Origin: Chitinophaga rupis
GTDB lineage: Bacteria; Bacteroidota; Bacteroidia; Chitinophagales; Chitinophagaceae
Assembly: GCF_900109685.1 (NCBI RefSeq)
Contig: NZ_FOBB01000007.1
Span: 62,001 to 126,000, forward strand
Reading direction: 5' to 3'
Length of the DNA stretch: 64,000 nucleotides
Shown here: positions 17,372 to 24,606 of the stretch, in pieces
Position numbering within the stretch: the first letter of the stretch is position 1
Layout of the letters: every line of letters begins with the position of its first letter
Program-made: the position numbers and the translations under genes
The notes under the pieces: model-generated
Databases searched by the model: none
What the model was told of the DNA's origin: nothing
What the model saw: only the letters and a program-made list of their open reading frames with translations

Positions 17372-18394
17372 GTGAAAACTGCCAAAACCGTCGCCAGTTT
17401 AAAAACCGTTGCCAGCTTAGCGGGTGTATCAATAGCCACTGTTTCCAGGGTATTGAACGGCGATCCCGTGGTAAAGGACGAAACCCGGCTGGCCGTACAA
17501 AGGGCTATCAAAACCTCCGGTTACCATCCCAACCGCGTAGCGCAGCGCTTACGTTCCACTAACCGCTCCAAGAAGCTGATCGGCTTACTGATACCGGATA
17601 TTCAAAACCCGTTCTATGTAGATGTGATCCGGGGTATAGAGGAATATGCTTATGCAAACGGGTCCGCCGTGGTGATCGGCAACTTTTCACAGGATCCGAA
17701 ACGGGAAAAGCTATATATAGATATTCTCCGCTCAGAGTCCGTGGATGGCTTTATTGTAGCGCCTTCCCACGGGAAGGACCAGGATGTGGAGGAGCTGATC
17801 AACGACGGACATGCCGTGGTATGTATTGACCGGGGCCTCAGCAATCTGAATGTGGATGTGGTAAAATCAGATAATGAAAAAGGCGCTTTTAACGCCGTAG
17901 CGCATTTGATCAAACTGGGCCATAAACGTATAGCACATATTACCGGCGACCCTGCCATACCCACCACCCAGGAACGCATTGCCGGTTATATAGCAGCACA
18001 TAAGCATTACGGAATACGGGTAGATCAGAAGATCATAAAGGGTAAAGAATCCAATTTTATCAGCGGGGTAGAGATCACCAAGCAGCTGCTGGCATTGCCG
18101 GACAGGCCTACCGCCATTTTTACCGCCAATAATCTGCTGACCTTAGGCGCGCTGGAAACCATTCTGCAGCAGGAGCTGAAAATACCGGAGGAAATAGCCA
18201 TTGTGGGTTTTGATGATGTGTATTGGGCCACTTCCCTGAACCCACCGTTAACGGCTGTACGGCAGCATGGTTTTGAAATAGGGCAAAGGGCCATAGAGCT
18301 GCTGTACCAAAGGATCCAGCAGCCCGACCGCCTGCCGGCTAATGTGATCGTGAAAACGGAGCTGATGATCCGGCGGTCCTGCGGGTTTAAGTAA
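17372..18394 (+). CDS. LacI/GalR-family transcriptional regulator
   Basis: Regulator of 340 residues starting at GTG. The N-terminal helix-turn-helix is LAGVSIATVSRVLNG, followed by the hinge HPNRVAQRLRS with the alanine/leucine pattern that inserts in the minor groove. The rest is a periplasmic-binding-like effector domain (KKLIGLLIPDIQNPFYVDVI, then VICIDRG-, HITGDPAIPT- and VGFDDVYWATSLNPPLTAV-type segments). The effector is probably a sugar acid or an intermediate of the downstream pathway, by context. Near-identical operators occur in front of this gene and of the enzyme operon that starts 108 bp downstream, so it is likely the local repressor of both. Confidence 0.92.
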   Translation: MKTAKTVASLKTVASLAGVSIATVSRVLNGDPVVKDETRLAVQRAIKTSGYHPNRVAQRLRSTNRSKKLIGLLIPDIQNPFYVDVIRGIEEYAYANGSAVVIGNFSQDPKREKLYIDILRSESVDGFIVAPSHGKDQDVEELINDGHAVVCIDRGLSNLNVDVVKSDNEKGAFNAVAHLIKLGHKRIAHITGDPAIPTTQERIAGYIAAHKHYGIRVDQKIIKGKESNFISGVEITKQLLALPDRPTAIFTANNLLTLGALETILQQELKIPEEIAIVGFDDVYWATSLNPPLTAVRQHGFEIGQRAIELLYQRIQQPDRLPANVIVKTELMIRRSCGFK

Positions 18395-18483
18395 GTGAGG
18401 AAGGGCTACCCGCGCACAAAAAAGTATAACCGTGCCGGGGAGATCCGGCCCGGAAGCGTTAATGGCGTTTTTTTGATTGAAAA

Positions 18484-18499
18484 ATGTAAACGTTTACAT
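18484..18499 (+). promoter_or_regulatory. Perfect LacI-type operator before the acid-sugar operon
   Basis: ATGTAAACGTTTACAT is a perfect 16-bp palindrome with the central CG typical of LacI/GalR operators. It ends 3 bp before the ATG of the alcohol dehydrogenase gene, so bound repressor would block transcription or early elongation. Confidence 0.85.
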
Positions 18500-18502
18500 A
18501 AA

Positions 18503-19675
18503 ATGAAAAACCAGAGCATGCAAAGTGTAACGATCATAAATCCTAATAAGCTGGTATTTGGGGAGAACAGCTTTGCGCAGTTTATCACAGACTACACCGC
18601 GCTGGGATTGCAGCGCTTATACCTTGTGACCATACCTCCGGTAGCTGCGCAAATAGCAGACGGTCTGCATACCCTGCAGCAGCAGGGTGTAGCCATACAG
18701 GTGAATGACCGCATTGCAGGAGAACCCTCCTTTAATGATTTTGAAAAGCTGCTGGCAGAAGCAAGATCTTTTGGGGCCGATAGTATAGTTGGTATTGGCG
18801 GTGGCAGCGTGCTGGATGTAGCCAAACTAATAGCTGCTCAAATTAAGAACACACAAACGACGGCGGAGGTAATTGGCATCCGTAACCTGAAAGAGCGCAA
18901 AACTTACCTGGCCTGCATTCCCACTACTTCCGGCACCGGCAGTGAGGTATCGCCCAATGCATTGTTTATAGATGATAGCGGCGCTAAGGTGGGCGTGATA
19001 AGCCCTTTCCTGGTGCCGGATGCCGCGTATATTGATCCTGCGCTGACGCTGAGTGTACCGGCCTCCATTACAGCCTCCACCGGCATTGATGCGTTAACGC
19101 ATTGCCTGGAAGCATACACGAATAATTTTGCGCATCCTGTTATAGACCTTATTGCGCTGGAAGGGGTACGGCTGATCGCCCGCTACCTGAAACGTGCGTG
19201 TGACAACGGGCAGGATCTGGAAGCGCGTGCGCAGGTAGCATTGGGGAGCATGTACGGCGGCATGTGCTTAGGCCCGGTAAATACGGCGGCCGTGCATGCG
19301 CTGTCTTACCCGCTGGGTGTATCATACCACGTGCCGCATGGTTTGTCCATTGCATTGCTGCTGCCTTATGTTATGGAGTTTAATTTGCCGGCCGCGCCGG
19401 AACGGCATGCACAGATTGGCCTTGCATTGGGCGCTGCACCAGGCCAGTCTGATATGGCTACCGCCCGCCAGGGCATTGACCTGATCAAAAAGCTGATCAG
19501 CGATTGCGGCCTGCCTGCTTCCCTGGAAGAGCTGAACATTCCTTTTGACAGTATTGATAAGATGGCGGAAGATGTCCTGAAGATCCAGCGGCTATTGAAG
19601 AACAACCTGCGGCCCGTTACCCAACAGGATGCGGTTAACATTTACCGGGCCGCTTTTAATAAAGTAGTAGCATGA
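18503..19675 (+). CDS. Iron-containing alcohol dehydrogenase
   Basis: Group III NAD(P)-dependent alcohol dehydrogenase of 390 residues. GIGGGSVLDVAK is the nucleotide-binding loop, TTSGTGSEVSPNALF follows, and the metal ligands lie in DALTHCLEAY and in HALSYPLGVSYHVPHG. ATG 18503 is chosen because it directly follows the operator; an upstream in-frame GTG would put the operator inside the gene. The stop overlaps the start of the DapA-type gene (ATGA). By context it probably oxidises or reduces an intermediate in acid-sugar breakdown, such as a hydroxy-aldehyde or hydroxy-acid; the exact substrate is open. Confidence 0.9.
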   Translation: MKNQSMQSVTIINPNKLVFGENSFAQFITDYTALGLQRLYLVTIPPVAAQIADGLHTLQQQGVAIQVNDRIAGEPSFNDFEKLLAEARSFGADSIVGIGGGSVLDVAKLIAAQIKNTQTTAEVIGIRNLKERKTYLACIPTTSGTGSEVSPNALFIDDSGAKVGVISPFLVPDAAYIDPALTLSVPASITASTGIDALTHCLEAYTNNFAHPVIDLIALEGVRLIARYLKRACDNGQDLEARAQVALGSMYGGMCLGPVNTAAVHALSYPLGVSYHVPHGLSIALLLPYVMEFNLPAAPERHAQIGLALGAAPGQSDMATARQGIDLIKKLISDCGLPASLEELNIPFDSIDKMAEDVLKIQRLLKNNLRPVTQQDAVNIYRAAFNKVVA

Positions 19676-20598
19676 AAAGCGAAAAGAAATATAGCGGGGT
19701 AGTGGTGCCTATGATGACACCCTTTACGACGCAGCATACCATTGATGAAGCAGCCGTACAAAAGCTGGTGGATCATTTAATAACCGGGAAAACACATCCC
19801 TTTATTTTAGGTACTACCGGGGAAGCAGCTTCTATTTCACGTCACCAAAGAGCAACGCTGGTCACGGCTGCTGTTAAAGCTAACAGCGGCCGTGCGCTGG
19901 TGTATGCCGGCCTGTCGGGAAACAGCCTGCAGGATGCGGTGGAGGAAGGTAAAGCCTATCACGGCCTGGGCGCAGATGTGCTGGTGAGCACTATGCCATC
20001 CTACTACCCGGTGGCGCCGGAGCAAATGCTGCGCTACTTTACCGCGCTGGCAGATGCGTTGCCATGCGCCTTAGTACTGTATAACATTCCGGCCACCACA
20101 CATTTGTCTATTCCGCTGGAGGTGGTGGAGCAATTAAGTGCGCATCCCAACATTGTTGGATTTAAAGATTCTGAAAAAGGCGTGGAGCGTATTAGCACGG
20201 CTACTGCTTTATGGAAGGACCGTGAAGATTTTTCCTATTTACTGGGCTGGGCCCTGCAATCCCGCTCAGCCCTGGAACAAGGTGCAGATGGTATTGTGCC
20301 CAGTAGTGGTAACCTGGCGCCGGCTGTATACCGCAAAATATATGACAGCGTACGTGCAGGCGATACCGTAGCCGCTGCACAGGCACAGCAAAAAGCAGAT
20401 CAGATCTCTGAAATGTACCAGAAAGACAGGATCCTGAGTCAGTCGCTGGCCGCCTTTAAGGCCATGCTGGCCGCTTATGAGCTCTGCTGGCCGGAGGTGC
20501 TGCCACCGCTGTACCGCCTGCCTGCCGCCGAAGAACAAAAGCTGATGCAGGAAGTGCGCACTGTATTTGGTGATTTAAATAACATTAACAGGATTTAA
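19672..20598 (+). CDS. DapA/NanA-superfamily lyase (dihydrodipicolinate synthase-like)
   Basis: TIM-barrel class I aldolase of 308 residues. GTTGEAASIS (47-56) is the substrate-carboxylate loop, Tyr137 in LYNIP the proton relay, and Lys165 in VGFKDSEKG the Schiff-base lysine. Family members cleave or form 2-keto acids, for example pyruvate aldol adducts. Placement between an alcohol dehydrogenase, PdxA2 and a DUF1537 kinase argues against lysine biosynthesis and for cleavage of a 2-keto-3-deoxy acid sugar. The gene overlaps the previous one by 4 bp and ends 2 bp before pdxA2, so translational coupling is likely. Confidence 0.88.
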   Translation: MKSEKKYSGVVVPMMTPFTTQHTIDEAAVQKLVDHLITGKTHPFILGTTGEAASISRHQRATLVTAAVKANSGRALVYAGLSGNSLQDAVEEGKAYHGLGADVLVSTMPSYYPVAPEQMLRYFTALADALPCALVLYNIPATTHLSIPLEVVEQLSAHPNIVGFKDSEKGVERISTATALWKDREDFSYLLGWALQSRSALEQGADGIVPSSGNLAPAVYRKIYDSVRAGDTVAAAQAQQKADQISEMYQKDRILSQSLAAFKAMLAAYELCWPEVLPPLYRLPAAEEQKLMQEVRTVFGDLNNINRI

Positions 20599-20600
20599 TA

Positions 20601-21641
20601 ATGACTGATCAGAAACCAATAATAGGAATTACCATGGGCGACCCGGCCAGCATTGGGCCGGAGATTGCAGTGAAAGCGCTGTTGAATGAGCACATACACG
20701 CCATTTGCCGCCCGCTGCTGGTGGGCGATGCGGCTGTGTTCCGCGATATTATTACCCGCCTGGGCTTACCCGCTGCGGTAAACGCTATTCAGCATGCAGC
20801 GGAAGCAAAATTCCGGTTACAGCAAATAGATGTGATTGACCTGCAGAATGTGGATATGGCAGTGCTGGAGTTCGGGAAAGTATCTGCTATGGCAGGCAAT
20901 GCCGCTTTTGAAGCAGTGAAAAAAGTAATTGATATGGCCATGGCAGGGGAAATAGCAGCCACGGTCACCGGTCCTATTAATAAAAAATCCATTAACGAAG
21001 CAGGCCATCACTTTGCCGGGCATACGGAAATATATGCACATTTCACCGGCACTAAAAAATACGCCATGCTGCTGGTGGAGGAGCATCTGAAGGTGATCCA
21101 CGTATCCACCCACGTATCCCTGCGGCAGGCCTGCGACCTGGTAAAGAAAGACCGCATACTGGAAGTAACGGAGCTGCTGCGCAATGGTTTAATACAGCTG
21201 AATGAAACGAATTTAAAAATAGGTATTGCCGGTTTAAACCCGCATGCAGGGGATGCCGGTTTGTTTGGTACGGAGGATGAGATGGAAATATTACCTGCCG
21301 TGGAAGAAGCCCGCCGCCTGGGTTACGAGGTAGACGGCCCTGTGCCGCCGGATACTTTATTTGCTAAAGCAGCTACCGGTTATTACGGCGGTATTGTAGC
21401 CATGTATCATGACCAGGGGCATATTCCATTCAAACTCTCCGGCTTTAAATGGAATGCGGAAAAACAACAGATGGATAGCGTGAAAGGCGTGAACATCACC
21501 ATGGGCCTGCCCATTGTACGCACCTCTGTAGACCATGGCACTGCATTTGAAATTGCCGGCAAAGGCATTGCCAGCGCAGACGCTATGTTACTGGCCATTG
21601 AATCTGCTGTACAGTTATCTAAAAACAGGCAGCCCTTATGA
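20601..21641 (+). CDS. pdxA2: PdxA2-type 4-phospho-acid-sugar dehydrogenase (4-hydroxythreonine-4-phosphate dehydrogenase family)
   Basis: PdxA-family oxidoreductase of 346 residues. It opens with GITMGDPASIGPEIAVKAL; metal-binding histidines lie in FAGHTEIYAHF, GLNPHAGDAGLFG and MYHDQGHIPFK. In acid-sugar operons, PdxA2 oxidises D-threonate- or erythronate-4-phosphate with decarboxylation to dihydroxyacetone phosphate. The directly following DUF1537 kinase gene (4-bp overlap) provides the phosphorylated substrate and supports this role over pyridoxine synthesis. Stereochemistry cannot be assigned from sequence. Confidence 0.87.
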   Translation: MTDQKPIIGITMGDPASIGPEIAVKALLNEHIHAICRPLLVGDAAVFRDIITRLGLPAAVNAIQHAAEAKFRLQQIDVIDLQNVDMAVLEFGKVSAMAGNAAFEAVKKVIDMAMAGEIAATVTGPINKKSINEAGHHFAGHTEIYAHFTGTKKYAMLLVEEHLKVIHVSTHVSLRQACDLVKKDRILEVTELLRNGLIQLNETNLKIGIAGLNPHAGDAGLFGTEDEMEILPAVEEARRLGYEVDGPVPPDTLFAKAATGYYGGIVAMYHDQGHIPFKLSGFKWNAEKQQMDSVKGVNITMGLPIVRTSVDHGTAFEIAGKGIASADAMLLAIESAVQLSKNRQPL

Positions 21642-22792
21642 TGGTAGTAATTGCAGATGACCTGACCGGTGCAGCAGAAATAGGCGGGCTGGCATTGAAG
21701 TACGGTTTAATGGCGGAGATCACCACCACGGTGAACCTGCATACCAATGCAGACCTGCTGATCATTGACACCGATACCCGATCCCTGTCCAAAACCGCTG
21801 CCAAAGCAGTGATAACGGAAATATGTGCGGGACTGAAAGCATTGCAGCCCACACTGCTGTTTAAAAAAATAGATTCTGTATTACGCGGTCATGTATTGGC
21901 GGAAATACAGCTGCAGCAGGAATTATTGCAGCTGCCCAAAGCTTTGATAGTACCGGCTAACCCGGGATTGGGCAGAACCGTAGTGAATAGCACTTATTTA
22001 CTGAATGGCCGTCCCCTGCACCAGAGCAGCTTTTCGCAGGATCCGGAATTTCCGGTATACAGCTCCGGCATAACGGAGCTGCTGCAGGCAAAGGACGGCG
22101 ATATACAGGTGCTGCCACACCATGCGCCACAGCCGGAGACCGGCATTGTGGTAGCGGAAGTGGAGAGCAGCACCGACCTGGTTGCATGGAGTAAAAAGCT
22201 GGATGCGGGTACACTGGTAGCCGGCGCAGCAGAATTTTTTGCCACTATTTTAGAAGCAAGGAATATGCGCCCCGTGATCATGGAAAAAAGCAGCGCTACC
22301 CTGCAGCCGCCTGCGTTGATGATCTGCGGCAGCGCATTTCATAAAAGCCGTGCATTTGTGAAGAAAATAGAGCAGGATGGATTTCCCGTAAGCTACATGC
22401 CCGCTGTGCTGGATACTACGGGAGATGCGCAATTATTTCAGCATTGGATGGAAGACACATTGCAACAGCTGAAACAGGAAGGGAAAGTGAGCATAGCCGT
22501 ACATCCGCAAATGGAGGATGACAGAGCGCATGCACTGAACATACGGAACAAGATGGCGGAAGCAGCAGCCTTTATTGCCGGCCAGGCCACGCTGCATGAA
22601 ATACTGATAGAAGGCGGCTCCACCGCTGCTGCCGTAATGCGTAAGCTGGGTATTGACAGATTATACCCCACTATGGCGCTGGCGCCGGGGGTAACGCGTA
22701 TGCGTGTACAGGGTAACGAAGAATTGCATCTCACGTTAAAACCAGGCAGCTACGAATGGCCGCCATTAGATCTTTTTCCACTCATGCAATAA
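21638..22792 (+). CDS. DUF1537-family four-carbon acid-sugar kinase
   Basis: Protein of 384 residues with the N-terminal substrate domain VVIADDLTGAAEIGG and IDTDTRSLS, then KKIDSVLRGH, and a C-terminal nucleotide-binding domain containing ILIEGGSTAAAVMRKLGI. The family phosphorylates D-threonate, L-threonate or D-erythronate at C4 (DtnK/OtnK type). It is somewhat shorter than the about 420 residues common in the family, but both domains are present. It is coupled to pdxA2 by an ATGA overlap, which makes a kinase-plus-oxidative-decarboxylase module producing dihydroxyacetone phosphate the likely role. Confidence 0.87.
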   Translation: MMVVIADDLTGAAEIGGLALKYGLMAEITTTVNLHTNADLLIIDTDTRSLSKTAAKAVITEICAGLKALQPTLLFKKIDSVLRGHVLAEIQLQQELLQLPKALIVPANPGLGRTVVNSTYLLNGRPLHQSSFSQDPEFPVYSSGITELLQAKDGDIQVLPHHAPQPETGIVVAEVESSTDLVAWSKKLDAGTLVAGAAEFFATILEARNMRPVIMEKSSATLQPPALMICGSAFHKSRAFVKKIEQDGFPVSYMPAVLDTTGDAQLFQHWMEDTLQQLKQEGKVSIAVHPQMEDDRAHALNIRNKMAEAAAFIAGQATLHEILIEGGSTAAAVMRKLGIDRLYPTMALAPGVTRMRVQGNEELHLTLKPGSYEWPPLDLFPLMQ

Positions 22793-22805
22793 GCAATGCC
22801 ACATT

Positions 22806-24383
22806 ATGAATACATCATTGCATATAATAGACCACGTCATCATTATTCTTTTGCTGGTAACTACTATTTCCTTTGGATTTGTATTTGCCAGGAAACAGAA
22901 AACCAGCCAGAATTATTTTTTAGCCAAAGGTAAAATTCCGGCCTGGGCGCTGGGCATGTCGCTGCTGGCTACCCTTATCAGCAGCGTAACTTTCCTGGCT
23001 TACCCCGGTACGGGTTATTCCTCCAACTGGATCTTACTGGTACAGGGTCTGATGGTACCCATTGTATTAATATGCGTGATCTGGTTCATAGTGCCGCTGT
23101 ACCGCAGGGTAATACGGTTAAGCACTTACGAATATTTTGAAAAACGCTTTGGCCCCTTTGCCCGGTATTACAGCTCCCTGGCCTTTGTGCTGCGGCAGTT
23201 CTCAGGTATGGGCACCGTATTCTTTTTACTGGCGCTTGCGCTGCACAGCATTACAGGTGGTAATACTATAACGATCATACTGATAGTTGGTTTGATCATT
23301 ATTGCGGTAAATCTGCTGGGCGGTATAGAAGCCGTAATATGGCTGGATGTATTCCAGGGGTTTATGCTCTTTGCCACCGGCATCATCTGCATCAGTGTGT
23401 TACTGTTTTCCGTGAAAGGTGGTTTGCCGGAAGTATGGAGGGTAGCATCCGCCAATCACCGCACCGGTTTTGGCCCTTACGATGCCAGCCTTTCCCGGCT
23501 TACGTTCTGGGTAATGGCTATTAACGGCGCATTCTACGCCATTCAGAAATATGGTACAGATCAAACGGTAGTGCAGCGTTATTTAACTGCACGTACTGAT
23601 AAGGCTGCCATCAAAGCATCTTTAATGGGCATACTGCTTACTGTGCCGGTATGGACCTTATTTATGTTCATTGGCACCGCGCTGTTTGTGTTCTACACCC
23701 AGCAGCCCCTGCCCGCCGGTATGCAGCCGGATGGCGTGTTCCCTTATTTTATTGTAACACAATTGCCGGCAGGTGTGGTAGGCATTATTATCGCCGCCAT
23801 GATCTCTGCCGCTATCTGCAGCCTGAGCGCCGACCTTAATTCCCTGGCCGCTGTAGGTGTGGAGGACTATTATAAAAAGATCCGGCCCAACCGCGCTGAT
23901 AAGGAATACCTGAAAGCCGGCAGGTGGCTGGTGGTAATATCCGGCTTACTGTCTATACTCATTGCTATGTTTTACATCAGCGCAGGCGATGAGGGTGTAC
24001 TAGGAATTATTTTCACCCTCTATGCTATTTTTTCCGGCGGCATTGTAGGCATTTTTCTGTTAGGGCTGTTAAGCGCAAGGGCCAATAACCAGGGCATTAC
24101 CATTGCCATTATTGTGTGCATATTATTTACCGCGTATGCTTTTCTTACTTCCACGGCCATTGGTTTAGGGGATCATAAAACGCTGCTGCTGGACCTGGGT
24201 AAATACAATTTTACCCATCATAAATTAATGCTGGGTGTATACAGCCATTTAATAGTAATTGGGGTAGGGTATGTGGCCAGCCTGTTCTTTCCCAAACCCA
24301 ATATTGATAAGAGCCTGTTATACAGCGGCTGGAAAGAGATCAGGCGCGCTGAAAAGCAGGAACAGACCGGAATAGAAATATAA
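22806..24383 (+). CDS. Sodium:solute symporter (SSS family)
   Basis: Inner-membrane Na+-coupled transporter of 525 residues with about 13 hydrophobic helices. SSS features include FAKGKIPAWALGMSLLATLI-type TM2/TM3 (here FLAKGKIPAWALGMSLLATL), NLLGGIEAVIWLDVFQG and QKYGTDQTVVQRYLTA. It is the last gene of the LacI-controlled enzyme operon, 13 bp after the kinase gene, and probably imports the sugar acid that the operon consumes. The SusC/SusD pair downstream would supply the outer-membrane step. Confidence 0.9.
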   Translation: MNTSLHIIDHVIIILLLVTTISFGFVFARKQKTSQNYFLAKGKIPAWALGMSLLATLISSVTFLAYPGTGYSSNWILLVQGLMVPIVLICVIWFIVPLYRRVIRLSTYEYFEKRFGPFARYYSSLAFVLRQFSGMGTVFFLLALALHSITGGNTITIILIVGLIIIAVNLLGGIEAVIWLDVFQGFMLFATGIICISVLLFSVKGGLPEVWRVASANHRTGFGPYDASLSRLTFWVMAINGAFYAIQKYGTDQTVVQRYLTARTDKAAIKASLMGILLTVPVWTLFMFIGTALFVFYTQQPLPAGMQPDGVFPYFIVTQLPAGVVGIIIAAMISAAICSLSADLNSLAAVGVEDYYKKIRPNRADKEYLKAGRWLVVISGLLSILIAMFYISAGDEGVLGIIFTLYAIFSGGIVGIFLLGLLSARANNQGITIAIIVCILFTAYAFLTSTAIGLGDHKTLLLDLGKYNFTHHKLMLGVYSHLIVIGVGYVASLFFPKPNIDKSLLYSGWKEIRRAEKQEQTGIEI

Positions 24384-24606
24384 CACTAAAGGAGATAGCC
24401 GCCTATGCGGCATATAGCCCTGTAAACATGCATTAGCAGGGGAGGGATTGTTTTATCGCATGTTCAAATAACGGAAACCACGTCAGGTAACCTATGCAAC
24501 TACAGCTTATGATCTATTTGCCATACTGGGAACTTTTCTGGGGCGCAGCACAACAAACAGCTACCAGTGTATTTATGCTTAACCATTCTAAAACAAATAC
24601 TGCGTT

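Noticed and set aside
18395..18502. Extended GTG start for the alcohol dehydrogenase
   Set aside because: It would place a perfect LacI operator inside the coding region and add 36 residues not typical of the family. ATG 18503 directly after the operator is preferred.
19672..20598. Assignment as lysine-biosynthesis DapA
   Set aside because: Catalytic residues fit the whole superfamily, but the gene is embedded and translationally coupled in an acid-sugar catabolic operon under a LacI operator, so a catabolic lyase is more likely.
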